64,000 bases of DNA from Oscillospiraceae bacterium (GTDB lineage: Bacteria > Bacillota > Clostridia > Oscillospirales > Oscillospiraceae). The stretch covers positions 186,001 to 250,000 of the forward strand of contig CAJTCG010000003.1 of NCBI GenBank assembly GCA_910574635.1, in the 5' to 3' direction. The notes under the pieces were generated by a model, which saw nothing but the letters and a program-made list of their open reading frames with translations, did no database searches and was not told the origin of the DNA. Numbering within the stretch: position 1 is the stretch's first letter; the number at the start of each line of letters is the position of its first letter. Positions 40,511 to 48,313 of this stretch are shown piece by piece. The translations under genes were made by a program, and so were the position numbers.

Positions 40511-41731
40511 TTATACGCCGGAAACCCCTTTGATAAACTGGTCCATCCGGGCAGCACTCTCCGTTTTCATCTTCTCCGTGGAATGGGCGTATTGGCTCAA
40601 AGTAAAGGCGGCGGTATGGTGCCCTAAATTCTCCTGTACCGTCTTGATATCGTCCCCAGCATCAAGAGAAATGGTAGCATAGGTATGACGCAAATCATGG
40701 AGCCGGGCTTGCGGTAAGCCAATAGAGGCCATTAACCGCTTGTAGTTGTTATAGACCGTGTTGGGAGAAAGATGCCGCCCCAGGTGATTTGTGAATACAA
40801 ATCCTTCGTCCTGCCAATCGGGTCCGGCTTTTAATCGTGCTTCTGTCTGCTGAACCTTGTACTGCCTCAGAGCATCCATAACAAAGGCGGCGGCGGTAAT
40901 AGTACGTCCTTTTCCATTCTTTGTAGGCGTAAGGTGAAAAACTCCAGACTGACCTGGAATCTGTTGGAGTTGTCGGTTGATGTAGATGGTATTTCTCTCA
41001 AAGTTTACATGGTCCCAGGTCAAACCGCAAACCTCCCCACGGCGTATGCCAGTAAACATCAGCACCAAAAAGACGGTTTCAAATTTATGGCCCTTTATGG
41101 TTTTCATGAAGATTTGAATTTCTTCTTCGCTCAGAGGCTTGATTTCCGTTTTTTCTGCCCTGGGTAATTCACAGGCATCCGAAGCATTTATACGCAGATA
41201 GCCGATTTTAACCGCTTGCTGCAACGCTTTGTGAAGCACTCCGTGGATATTTTGCACAGTTTTAGGGGACAGCCCAGGTTTATCCCCATGCGCCATTCCG
41301 AGACGATTGTAAAACTGCTGAATTGAATGGGTGTGCAGCTTATCGAGCCTTATTTCGCCAAGTGCTGGTTTGATATGATTGTTGACGTGCTGGGTGTAGC
41401 TCAGGACCGTATAAGGCCGCACACTGCTCAGATAAGTCTCCAGCCAAATGTCCAGCCATTGGCCCACGGTTATTTTGGAGGGTTCTACATAGGTTCCTTC
41501 TTCGGCTTCTACAAGTGCCTTGCGTAATCTTTTCTCGACTTCGGTTTTATTTTTCCCAGAGATAGAATGCTGTTTCAGCTTTCCGGTTTCGGGGTCCTTT
41601 ACTGAGAATCGGCCCTCCCAATAGGCGTTACCATTTCTGATTATCTGTCTAAGGGAACCCATACCGTTTGCTTTTCTTCCCGGTTCAGGCTTCTTGTTCT
41701 GAGCTGTAATCTTTTTCTTTGGGCGTGGCAT
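40511..41731 (-). CDS. int: Tyrosine site-specific integrase
   Basis: 406 aa from the ATG at 41731 (AAAGGAG upstream). Basic N-terminal arm-binding region, SAM-like core-binding domain (about residues 60-170), and catalytic domain with all residues: Arg in TGIRRGEVCGL, HDLRHTYA (His-x-x-Arg), LGHH and the nucleophile Tyr in LSQYAHST. It would recombine attP with the 3' end of ssrA. It points towards attL, as usual for elements of this kind. A consensus promoter with a short inverted repeat lies upstream. Confidence 0.96.
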   Translation of the reverse strand: MPRPKKKITAQNKKPEPGRKANGMGSLRQIIRNGNAYWEGRFSVKDPETGKLKQHSISGKNKTEVEKRLRKALVEAEEGTYVEPSKITVGQWLDIWLETYLSSVRPYTVLSYTQHVNNHIKPALGEIRLDKLHTHSIQQFYNRLGMAHGDKPGLSPKTVQNIHGVLHKALQQAVKIGYLRINASDACELPRAEKTEIKPLSEEEIQIFMKTIKGHKFETVFLVLMFTGIRRGEVCGLTWDHVNFERNTIYINRQLQQIPGQSGVFHLTPTKNGKGRTITAAAFVMDALRQYKVQQTEARLKAGPDWQDEGFVFTNHLGRHLSPNTVYNNYKRLMASIGLPQARLHDLRHTYATISLDAGDDIKTVQENLGHHTAAFTLSQYAHSTEKMKTESAARMDQFIKGVSGV

Positions 41732-41864
41732 AATTTCTCCTTTCTTCGCCACGCAGATACGGTGATAAGGCGCATGAGCGTGTCGGCATCTAGCCGTAGT
41801 GGGTTAGGATTTTTGTTGAAGTAGTCATTTCTGGTTCCCCTTTCAAAATTTATTTATCACAGGT

Positions 41865-41894
41865 ATTATACACCTAGAGATAGCTGGGTGTCAA
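41865..41894 (-). promoter_or_regulatory. Consensus promoter of the integrase gene
   Basis: TTGACA (41889-41894), 18 bp, TATAAT (41865-41870). The spacer contains CACC/GGTG inverted ends, a possible repressor site. About 134 bases of leader follow. Confidence 0.75.
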
Positions 41895-41903
41895 GGCATT
41901 GTG

Positions 41904-41960
41904 CAATTTGTTCATAACTTTTCTTCACAAATTGAAATGAATTAATCTAAAATTTTAGAT
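41904..41960. promoter_or_regulatory. Palindromes between divergent promoters of the element
   Basis: An 8-bp inverted repeat (41904-41911 with 41927-41934) and a perfect 16-bp palindrome (41945-41960), between the integrase promoter and the plus-strand promoter at 42000. Candidate operators for the element's own regulator. Confidence 0.5.
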
Positions 41961-41999
41961 AAACTAATCATTTTTTGGATGAGTAATTCCAAAATCGCC

Positions 42000-42028
42000 T
42001 TGACAAATGGAGCGATATATGGTAATAT
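42000..42028 (+). promoter_or_regulatory. Promoter of a short transcript in the element
   Basis: TTGACA (42000-42005), 17 bp, TAATAT (42023-42028). Confidence 0.65.
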
Positions 42029-42033
42029 GTACT

Positions 42034-42188
42034 CATCAGTTAGCCCCGGGCCAATGGTAAAGAACACGGAACTTGACTGGAACACGGAATTTGGAATATG
42101 AGATGGCACTTTGACTGAGATGATGAAAGCGGACTGGGGATAACTTCCAATGACAAGACCCTCGCTGGATGATTCTGGCGGGGGTTTT
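42034..42188 (+). ncRNA. Candidate ~155-nt transcript with three mini-ORFs
   Basis: A transcript from the promoter at 42000 would end at the hairpin 42158-42188 (T4). It contains 42054-42101 (MVKNTELDWNTEFGI, built on an 18-bp tandem repeat), 42098-42118 (MRWHFD, overlapping the stop of the first) and 42120-42143 (MMKADWG). Ribosome sites are weak. It could be a small RNA, an attenuating leader for the 454-residue protein gene, or a peptide gene. Confidence 0.35.
42158..42188 (+). terminator. Terminator of the short transcript
   Basis: 8-bp stem with one wobble (42158-42165 with 42178-42185), followed by TTTT. Confidence 0.65.
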
Positions 42189-42289
42189 CCTTTTGATTTC
42201 CAGAATTGGCGCAGGGTGTGGAGGCTGACGGCTATCTAATATATAGGGGACCGAAGAACTACACTACTTTGACCAATCGAAAATTTTGG

Positions 42290-42343
42290 GGTACTTTTTA
42301 CCAGACTATAATATAAATTTATTATAGAGAGGAAAGAAGTACC
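42290..42343 (+). promoter_or_regulatory. Long hairpin before the 454-residue protein gene
   Basis: Outer arms 42290-42296 with 42337-42343, inner perfect 8-bp stem 42306-42313 with 42320-42327. The inner stem includes a TATAAT, so this may be a promoter with an operator or an RNA hairpin in the leader. Confidence 0.5.
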
Positions 42344-42377
42344 ATAGTTTGAAAATCTGATTTCAAGGAGGCGATAT

Positions 42378-43742
42378 ATGACAAAATCACAAACAGCGCT
42401 CATAATTAACACCCAGAATATCCAGGTAAATGACATATTTCCGTCTATCACAGCCCTATTTGTAGCAGTTGCAAACAAACCGCTTTCATCAGGAAAAACC
42501 AGAAAAAGCGATTTGGGGCAACTGTTCAGGTATTTGGAATATCGAAAACTATGTGAAGTGGACCCGTTGTGTACAAAAAAGAATGCCGTTATAGTCACTA
42601 AAATTCACAATCCACCACTGCCTAAAGAAAATGACGGCAGGGGCAGACGTGGAATATATGCTGACAATATAAGGCTGCTGCTGGTGAGCTTGGGAACGTT
42701 TGAGGGGAAATACTCTACTCTGGCAAATCAAGTAGGTGTATTCTCCAGGTATTTCGACGAATTGAAGAAAAACAATTCCGAGTTGGTGAAGCAATTAGAG
42801 CGGCAGACCAATGAGCTGGACTATAACCTATGGAAACGAAATGAGTTTATGGCCCCTGGTGAAAAGGAATATCGTAGTATCATATCCGAGAAGGTGAAGG
42901 ATATCCTGAAAAGCAATCTGGAGGCTTTACATAGAGAAGGAACCGTACAGTATGAGGCTCACTATAAAATCATCCCGGATACTTCGCTCACGATGGAGGA
43001 CTATAGAACCAAACCCATGAGCAAAGCAGAAGAAATTGAAGGATGGGAAGAACACCGTAAGGCCATTGAACGGGAGGCCAGTCGGAAAAATTCTGTGTTA
43101 AATACCGAGTTGGCCGAACATCTGATTTTTGGAATTGATAAGGCGTATTCTCTTGACTATCAACTGCTACGTGCTGGAGAGAATCCCGTTATATGTTCCC
43201 CAGAGCAAGAGGCAGCTATTGAGAATTACCAGTTCTATGTGAGGCAATGTGCTATGAAGGAATATCGCCATTTGGATAAACTGCCAGTTGTGGATGGGGA
43301 AGAACTCATCACAAAGTCGGGTTTATTTTTCCAAAATCCACGGTTAGTTCAGATTTACAACAAGATTGACAATAAACTGAGGCCCCTCCTGTTTGGGAAT
43401 ATCAGGTTCTGGCGGGAAATCGAGTACAGAGTTATCGACGAGAAAAAAGCCGAGAGGTACTTAAAAGGGTTTGACCAGAGGCAATCTGCTAATCGGTTGT
43501 CACAAAAGATTCTGGAGTATATGGACAAGCAGCTAGAGAACCACATTGTAGAGGCAAAGCCTGATGATTGGAAAGATATTCCAGGGGCTTTCGGGAGGGT
43601 TCCTGATGGTGCGCTAAGACGTTATCAGTCAGCAGTCAAACTCCACAAGAAATTGAAGGGGCTATATGGGATGAACGATAAAGATGGGTCGAATGATACA
43701 GATATTTCTACGGGTCAGGAAATAAACGCTGTATCTGGTTGA
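42378..43742 (+). CDS. Unknown 454-residue protein of the integrative element
   Basis: AAGGAGG precedes the ATG at 42378, and codon use is AT-rich like the rest of the element, so the gene looks real. The protein is soluble, charged and mostly helical. Residues about 40-60 (SDLGQLFRYLEYRKLCEV) and 95-160 (ADNIRLLLVSLGTFEGKYSTL onward, in part) look like helical bundles; a coiled coil runs through KKNNSELVKQLERQTNELDY. The C-terminus is Asp/Asn/Gly-rich. I recognise no replication, nuclease or relaxase motif. It is the largest cargo gene, transcribed away from the integrase, so a role in element maintenance or host defence is possible but unproven. Confidence 0.8.
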   Translation: MTKSQTALIINTQNIQVNDIFPSITALFVAVANKPLSSGKTRKSDLGQLFRYLEYRKLCEVDPLCTKKNAVIVTKIHNPPLPKENDGRGRRGIYADNIRLLLVSLGTFEGKYSTLANQVGVFSRYFDELKKNNSELVKQLERQTNELDYNLWKRNEFMAPGEKEYRSIISEKVKDILKSNLEALHREGTVQYEAHYKIIPDTSLTMEDYRTKPMSKAEEIEGWEEHRKAIEREASRKNSVLNTELAEHLIFGIDKAYSLDYQLLRAGENPVICSPEQEAAIENYQFYVRQCAMKEYRHLDKLPVVDGEELITKSGLFFQNPRLVQIYNKIDNKLRPLLFGNIRFWREIEYRVIDEKKAERYLKGFDQRQSANRLSQKILEYMDKQLENHIVEAKPDDWKDIPGAFGRVPDGALRRYQSAVKLHKKLKGLYGMNDKDGSNDTDISTGQEINAVSG

Positions 43743-43778
43743 CCTAGAGCGACTTTACCTGAGAGTGGATAAAATGAA

Positions 43779-43815
43779 ACTCCCCAGGCTTAGTGTTGGC
43801 TAAGTTCTGGGGAGT
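43779..43815 (+). terminator. Terminator after the 454-residue protein gene
   Basis: 9-bp outer stem (43779-43787 with 43807-43815), an inner CTTAG/CTAAG stem and a T-rich tail. Confidence 0.8.
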
Positions 43816-43861
43816 GGTTTTATTGGGGGAGATTGAAGGTTGAGGTTCAAAAATAAAACGA

Positions 43862-44269
43862 TTATGACCAAAGCATTTTCATAATGTCAGGATATGCCTT
43901 ATCTACAATATTTGTAGTACGTATTAGTAGTTCATAGCATTCTTCGCCAGTCGTATATGGGTCAATTACAGCGTCCATACTAGCTGTAACTTCATTATCG
44001 CTATCGAGATAGAATTTTACCCAACGAAATTTAGAATTTAGCTTAGAGCACGCAAAGCAAGCATTTCCAATTTTATCTTCGGGAACTTTTGCGATAGAAA
44101 ACACTCGGATACCAACATCTCTTCCATCGTCTCCAAAGACAAAAACTAGAGATATTGTAGGCATATTATCTCCGTTAAACCCAATTTGAACCCGGTCTTC
44201 TTCTAAAATTGTATATTTGGTATCCTTTCTATCCATGTAATCAGTAAAGATCTTAACAGCAGTATTCAT
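43862..44269 (-). CDS. YbjN-like domain protein
   Basis: 135 aa from the ATG at 44269 (AAAGGAAA upstream). The alternation of helix and four strands (VQIGFNGDNMPTISLVFVF, VGIRVFSIAKVP, WVKFYLDSDNEVTAS, then a C-terminal helix) resembles the YbjN / type III chaperone-like fold, including a substrate-groove pattern. Such proteins usually bind a partner protein. It is the last of a run of small minus-strand genes in the element. The family call is from pattern only. Confidence 0.6.
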   Translation of the reverse strand: MNTAVKIFTDYMDRKDTKYTILEEDRVQIGFNGDNMPTISLVFVFGDDGRDVGIRVFSIAKVPEDKIGNACFACSKLNSKFRWVKFYLDSDNEVTASMDAVIDPYTTGEECYELLIRTTNIVDKAYPDIMKMLWS

Positions 44270-44342
44270 TTTACATTTCCTTTCTGCCCGTATTAAGGAG
44301 CGATAACACATACTATTCATGATTATTGCGCTTCGTGATTAT

Positions 44343-44447
44343 TCACCACCTGCCATTTATTCTTAATAGATAAACCGCAATTAGAATAAATGCTAAACTG
44401 AAACAAAATACATACCCTCTAGGGGCCATCCAAACTATATCTTCCAA
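44343..44447 (-). CDS. 34-residue single-helix membrane protein
   Basis: Starts at TTG 44447, eight to nine bases after AAAGGA; an ATG at 44429 is an alternative. One transmembrane helix (VFCFSLAFILIAVYLL) with a basic C-terminus (RINGRW). It lies between the YbjN-like gene and the two-helix membrane protein gene, in the same direction. Possible small toxin or membrane anchor; function unknown. Confidence 0.55.
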   Translation of the reverse strand: MEDIVWMAPRGYVFCFSLAFILIAVYLLRINGRW

Positions 44448-44461
44448 TTCACCACTTCCTT

Positions 44462-44965
44462 TCAGCCCATATTAATTTCCATACTAGGTTTCCATGCTTT
44501 TAATTTTTCTATATCATTCACCACTCCTTTATACTTAGGCTCATAAATCTTACTAGCTGAGCAATTAATTGACATCCACCCATAGGATTTGCTATAAGTA
44601 TCAACTAATGGCTTATTGTATAGTCTGTTGTCCAGGTTTTCTCTTATATCCCAATATAGTTCTCTTCTTTTCCTTGCCCTATAATCATCTGGCTTATAAT
44701 AAATTGTAGTATCGGTATCAAAGCTACTTAAAGCATTCCAAGGATTAGGAGAACACCAAATCCTTTGATAGTTTAAGATATACCATTCTGCTTCTTCACA
44801 ATTCCTTCTTTTGTTCCTTTCCTTACTTTCAATGAGAAATAAATAAGGAATTAACCCACAAATACCTACAGCCCACCACATGGCTGTTAAGAAGTTATTA
44901 GGAACTAAAGAGTTTCCCGCTAATAACCAAAGTGTACCAATTCCATAAAAAATTGTCCAGAACAT
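44462..44965 (-). CDS. Small membrane protein of the element
   Basis: 167 aa from the ATG at 44965 (AAAGGAG nine bases upstream; TTG at 44974 possible). Two transmembrane helices at residues about 3-20 and 27-45, then a charged cytoplasmic domain rich in Trp and Tyr (NYQRIWCSPNPWNALSSF, YGWMSINCSASKIYEP). No family recognised. The stop of the 49-residue gene upstream is 25 bases away. Confidence 0.65.
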   Translation of the reverse strand: MFWTIFYGIGTLWLLAGNSLVPNNFLTAMWWAVGICGLIPYLFLIESKERNKRRNCEEAEWYILNYQRIWCSPNPWNALSSFDTDTTIYYKPDDYRARKRRELYWDIRENLDNRLYNKPLVDTYSKSYGWMSINCSASKIYEPKYKGVVNDIEKLKAWKPSMEINMG

Positions 44966-44989
44966 GAGAACCAACTCCTTTGTTATCGT

Positions 44990-45139
44990 CTATTTCTTTT
45001 TTGACTTCCTGCACAGTTCTCCTTCTGCGGATTCCTGAGCAAAGGCTAGGGCCTGTTGGATAGCGATAATGTACTTTTGATTCGTCTCGTTTAGCTGGTT
45101 GAACTTGACCATGAAATCTATCAGTGACTTGTTTTCCAT
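44990..45139 (-). CDS. 49-residue helical protein
   Basis: ATG at 45139 with GAGGAAGG upstream. The sequence MENKSLIDFMVKFNQLNETN continues as one amphipathic helix and ends in a Lys cluster. Another frame over the same bases (44898-45203) is longer but has no ribosome site. Function unknown; it may be co-expressed with the membrane protein gene that follows. Confidence 0.6.
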   Translation of the reverse strand: MENKSLIDFMVKFNQLNETNQKYIIAIQQALAFAQESAEGELCRKSKKK

Positions 45140-45221
45140 AGCTTGTCCTTCCTCTCTGTCGCTTTCTATGAAGTAGAATACAACAACATAGAAAGTATGT
45201 CAAATAATTTGTTCGCTTTGC

Positions 45222-45250
45222 TTGCGTTGTGAGTAGAAATATGGTATTGT
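45222..45250 (+). promoter_or_regulatory. Promoter of the XRE regulator
   Basis: TTGCGT (45222-45227), 17 bp, TATTGT (45245-45250). Confidence 0.55.
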
Positions 45251-45282
45251 GGAAAAAACTGAATCAGAAGGAGGGTGGTTGA

Positions 45283-45621
45283 ATGACGATTAACGAACGT
45301 GTGAGAGAGCTGCGCCATGAACTAAAACTATCACAAGTGAAGTTTGCAGAGGCTATTTCTGCCTCTAGCGGGTATATTGCAGGGATTGAAGTCGGAAATC
45401 GGAAAGTTAATGACCGCATTATCCGCCTGATTTGTATTACATTCAATGTAAGTGATAAGTGGCTTCGAACAGGGGAAGGGGAGATGTTCAATAAATCTCC
45501 TAGCCGTATGACCGAATTGGCGTGTGCTACATTTCAGGAGCTAAAGCCGGAGTACCAGGATTATGTCTTGAAGCAGATTGACCTATTACTGGAAATCCAG
45601 AATAAGGAGACGGCGGAATGA
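45283..45621 (+). CDS. XRE family transcriptional regulator
   Basis: 112 aa. The lambda-repressor-type helix-turn-helix is MTINERVRELRHELKLSQVK onward (in part), with SGYIAGIEVGNRKVNDRII as the recognition region and WLRTGEGEMF after it. GAAGGAGG lies before the ATG. Divergent from the small membrane protein genes, it is the probable master repressor of the element. The C-terminal helix likely dimerises. Confidence 0.92.
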   Translation: MTINERVRELRHELKLSQVKFAEAISASSGYIAGIEVGNRKVNDRIIRLICITFNVSDKWLRTGEGEMFNKSPSRMTELACATFQELKPEYQDYVLKQIDLLLEIQNKETAE

Positions 45622-45652
45622 CCGTTTTCGCTTTGCATATTGATATTCAAAA

Positions 45653-45690
45653 ATCCCCCATGCCTAGAAATCGCTCCGGGCATAGGGGAT
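45653..45690. terminator. Bidirectional terminator
   Basis: Stem 45653-45664 with 45679-45690 (two bulges), followed on the minus strand by TTTTT; between the XRE and resolvase genes. Confidence 0.75.
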
Positions 45691-45696
45691 ATTGTT

Positions 45697-46302
45697 TTAT
45701 CTCTCCATTTCCTTCACCAATTTATAAAAGCTCGTTCTCTTTAACCCTGTCTGCTCCATAGCGGTTTTCGCTGTGATTGCTCCAGATTTCCAAGCAGAAT
45801 AAACCTCTTGCCAATTCTCAGGTACAACCAACCCAGGCCGTCCAAGATGTTTTCCCTTGGCTTTAGCTGCCGCTATTCCTTCCTGCTGTCTCTGGCGGAT
45901 GGTAAGTCTCTCCTGCTGGGCGATACTCGAAAGAACCTCAATCAGAATATTGTTCACCATATCAAGGACCCATTCCTGTCCTGCCGGGTAGTCAATCATC
46001 GTTGTGGGTAAGTCCAGCACCTTCAAACGGATACCATGCTCCTTGAAGTATTGCAGCTCATTTTTGATGTCGGCTTTATTCCTGCTCAGTCTGTCCAAGG
46101 ACTTCACAACCAGAGTATCACCAGACCTCAGCAAAGCCGTTTTAAGGGCTGTATAGCCGCTTCTGTTCAAATCCTTACCAGATTCCTTATCTGTAATGAT
46201 ATCCCTCTCAGAAGCCCCCAGAGAAGCAAATGCTGCAAGCTGTCGGTCAAGGTTCTGTTCTTTGCTGGAAACTCTGGCATAGTAGTAGGTCCTGCTGTCC
46301 AT
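45697..46302 (-). CDS. Serine resolvase/invertase family recombinase
   Basis: 201 aa from the ATG at 46302 (AAGGAGG upstream). The catalytic Ser is in YYARVSSKEQNLDRQ, with VKSLDRLSRNKADI (Arg residues) and a C-terminal helix-turn-helix (GAITAKTAMEQTGLKRTSFY). Length fits small resolvases and invertases. It may resolve dimers of the excised element or invert a segment; no crossover site has been identified. Confidence 0.93.
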   Translation of the reverse strand: MDSRTYYYARVSSKEQNLDRQLAAFASLGASERDIITDKESGKDLNRSGYTALKTALLRSGDTLVVKSLDRLSRNKADIKNELQYFKEHGIRLKVLDLPTTMIDYPAGQEWVLDMVNNILIEVLSSIAQQERLTIRQRQQEGIAAAKAKGKHLGRPGLVVPENWQEVYSAWKSGAITAKTAMEQTGLKRTSFYKLVKEMER

Positions 46303-46330
46303 GTAAATCCTCCTTGTGTTCATAAAAGTC

Positions 46331-46396
46331 AAAAGCCCTGCGAACATATCCGCTTACTGATTTTGGTACTTTACGAATATAGTTCACAGGGCTTTT
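46331..46396. terminator. Large hairpin between resolvase and microprotein genes
   Basis: 10-bp perfect outer stem (46331-46340 with 46387-46396), continued by GAAC/GTTC; T5 on the plus side. Confidence 0.75.
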
Positions 46397-46428
46397 TCCT
46401 ATGTTCCTAAAGGTATACGTTTATGGAA

Positions 46429-46521
46429 TTATTTGCAGCGGAGCATCAGCAGCCAGAAGATAATAATAGGCAGCATGATACCGAACATAATTGCGTCGTT
46501 ACTCATCAGGGAAGGGTCCAT
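46429..46521 (-). CDS. 30-residue hydrophobic membrane peptide
   Basis: ATG at 46521 behind GGAGG at ideal distance. Sequence MDPSLMSNDAIMFGIMLPII continues IFWLLML and ends RCK: a single membrane helix with a short basic end. This form is seen in type I toxins and in small membrane regulators. A plus-strand ORF over it has no ribosome site. Confidence 0.6.
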   Translation of the reverse strand: MDPSLMSNDAIMFGIMLPIIIFWLLMLRCK

Positions 46522-46574
46522 TGTGAAGTCCTCCTTAAAAAAATTTCAAAAGCAATATTGGTAAAAAAGTTTTA

Positions 46575-46636
46575 CAGAATCGTTTTTAGAGGAGGGGGTA
46601 GGGTAACTATACCCCCCCTTTCTCCGAACGATTCTG
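46575..46636 (-). terminator. Hairpin after the SprT-like gene
   Basis: 8-bp outer stem (46575-46582 with 46629-46636) and an inner GGGGGTA/TACCCCC stem, with a T-rich run on the minus side. Confidence 0.65.
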
Positions 46637-46673
46637 GAAATTAAAAAATGAGAAAATAGGAGCGGATTTATTT

Positions 46674-47321
46674 TTATTGTGCTTCCAGCATCGGGATTTG
46701 ACAGTCTAAGCAAGCAATATTGACTACTTTGGTAGCCCGTACAGAGTTCCTACAGCAAGGGCAGATGTACTTTCGACTGCTGGATTTCTTTGGGAGAATG
46801 GGGGTTCCGCTGCTGCTATGAGTGCCAGTGCCGGAGATAGAAATGCCGTTGTATTCATTGCGGAAAATCAGAATGTCCGTCAGGCCAGTCTCTAAAACAA
46901 AATCCAGCAAAGCGTCTGAGGGGTGGGTAATGCTCCAGCCGTATTTATCGTGGTGGTCTACAATCAAGCCGTGTGATTCTGCTGCTGCTTTAAAGCGTTT
47001 ATTGTGGTAGGTAAATCCTCGGCTGGTATCCTTGATTCCGTTTTCGTAACAATACAGATGGACCATTTCATGGAGCAGGGTAGCGGCTACATTTTCTATC
47101 GGCCTTGCCAAAGTCCCAGCCCCCAGATTCAGTTCATGCGTAGCTCCCAGCTTGGACAGCCAGGTGTCTTCTCTAAGCGAAAAATGCCCGTAAGCTCTGG
47201 GTGTGGACTGGATGGTAATGGTGGGTCTTGAAAGTGCGTTTTCAAAAAATTCAGTGTTCAGCATATCAAATACCTTGTTCAGATATCCAGCGACACGGTT
47301 GTAGGTTGTCAATTCTTTCAT
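46674..47321 (-). CDS. SprT-like zinc metalloprotease-fold protein
   Basis: 215 aa. The SprT-like domain has the zinc motif HEMVHLYC (HExxH), a third ligand region after it (TYHNKRFKAAAESHGL), and a C-terminal zinc ribbon (CPCC and CLDC). Relatives such as Spartan cut proteins crosslinked to DNA; phage and island members are common but uncharacterised. It is the first large gene of the right half of the element, read towards the integrase. Confidence 0.9.
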   Translation of the reverse strand: MKELTTYNRVAGYLNKVFDMLNTEFFENALSRPTITIQSTPRAYGHFSLREDTWLSKLGATHELNLGAGTLARPIENVAATLLHEMVHLYCYENGIKDTSRGFTYHNKRFKAAAESHGLIVDHHDKYGWSITHPSDALLDFVLETGLTDILIFRNEYNGISISGTGTHSSSGTPILPKKSSSRKYICPCCRNSVRATKVVNIACLDCQIPMLEAQ

Positions 47322-47440
47322 GATTTTTCTCCTTCATCTTGACGCAAAGGAGCGGATAGGATATACTGACCCTATCCGCTCCTGTTGAGGAATGGTTGCC
47401 CTTTACCTGTGGCTTGGTCGGCTAGGTAAGGGGTATTTTC

Positions 47441-47719
47441 TTACTCGCTGATGGTAAACCGCCTGGACGTAATTTGCTTGGTGTAGGCTTGATAAATGTC
47501 AGGCATGACCTTCTTAAAGGCAGTGGTATCAAAGCGATTGCTGAGAACGGTAGCCCAGCGAATGATATACTGTCCGGCAGTCAACTCCTCTGTATCCTGC
47601 TCTTGCATAAGGGCTTTGATTTCATTCTCCATAGCAGCGATTTCAGCCTTGACCTCGTTCTCGAAGTCTTTCAGCTCTTGCAATTTTCTGCATTTGGATT
47701 CCAGTTCGTGAATGCTCAT
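47441..47719 (-). CDS. Small coiled-coil phage/island protein
   Basis: 92 aa from the ATG at 47719 (AAAAGGAG upstream). A long coiled coil (residues about 5-45) precedes a compact end with IIRWATVLSNRFDTTAFKK and RRFTIS, a pattern I know from small proteins encoded next to YqaJ-type recombination nucleases in Clostridia phages. No nuclease gene is here, so it may be a leftover or act with host proteins. Confidence 0.7.
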   Translation of the reverse strand: MSIHELESKCRKLQELKDFENEVKAEIAAMENEIKALMQEQDTEELTAGQYIIRWATVLSNRFDTTAFKKVMPDIYQAYTKQITSRRFTISE

Positions 47720-47921
47720 GATGAATCTCCTTTTCATATTTTGTATTGAGGTGAGCGTTATTTTTTCCGCTGTCAATGATGGACATGATAATGATGAATG
47801 CGATAAACAGGACGAACATGCCAGCCGCAGACAGCAGAACCACGTCAAAGATATTCAGGTAAGGGCCGTGTTGGTCTATGTAGACGAACAGGAACAGGCT
47901 GATGAAATAGAACGCAATCAT
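47643..47921 (-). CDS. Small two-helix membrane protein overlapping the next gene
   Basis: 92 aa from the ATG at 47921 (AAAGGAGG upstream). Two transmembrane helices (residues about 2-14 and 22-45) are followed by a hydrophilic tail. The last 77 bases overlap the following gene in another frame, an unusually long overlap; the tail may be recent. Function unknown. It is the first gene at the right end of the element. Confidence 0.65.
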   Translation of the reverse strand: MIAFYFISLFLFVYIDQHGPYLNIFDVVLLSAAGMFVLFIAFIIIMSIIDSGKNNAHLNTKYEKEIHHEHSRTGIQMQKIARAERLRERGQG

Positions 47922-48313
47922 GTGTATGTCCTCCTTTCTGTCAGTTTCGGATAGGGACATCTATGAAAAAAGACCGCCAGAGCAATAAACTCCAGTGGTC
48001 TTGAAGCGTCATATTCAAAAAGGCGAATTTACATTTTTGAGGTCGGAATTGTTTGTTGGGATAGGCTCATGAGGTCCACCCAGACATACGAAAAAATTTT
48101 TGGCAGAGAGAAGAAGTTTCCTCCAACTCCCTGCCTGTATGACATGCCTTATTTCCGTATCTGCATGGCCTTGCGGTTTCCCTAATTATTTCCCTAATCG
48201 GGGGTTTTGGCATAAATTTTATGGGTCAAAATTGGCTGACTTTTGAGCGGAGGTAAAGATGGAATACGTGGTTTTTGCAGAGAATTAGAGAACTTTTGAA
48301 CAAGAATTTCTTA
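47922..48313. other. Right-end non-coding region of the element
   Basis: About 390 AT-rich bases with no convincing gene. A hairpin (AAGACC/GGTCTT, about 47967-48000), two TTTCCC repeats, and an eight-codon ORF with GGAGG that stops at once (48259-48285, MEYVVFAEN) are all I see. Confidence 0.5.
48177..48194 (+). repeat. Two TTTCCC repeats, candidate integrase arm sites (right)
   Basis: TTTCCCTAATT at 48177 and TTTCCCTAATC at 48189, related to the three copies at 40473-40500. Confidence 0.5.

Noticed and set aside
44898..45203. 101-codon minus-strand frame
   Set aside because: A different frame over the same bases (44990-45139) has a proper ribosome site and a protein-like sequence.
47962..48003. 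13-codon ORF MKKDRQSNKLQWS at the right end of the island
   Set aside because: No ribosome site; it lies in a hairpin that looks like a terminator.
48259..48285. Eight-codon ORF MEYVVFAEN with a strong ribosome site
   Set aside because: It stops at once. Read through the stop it runs into attR, so it is at most the leftover start of a lost gene.
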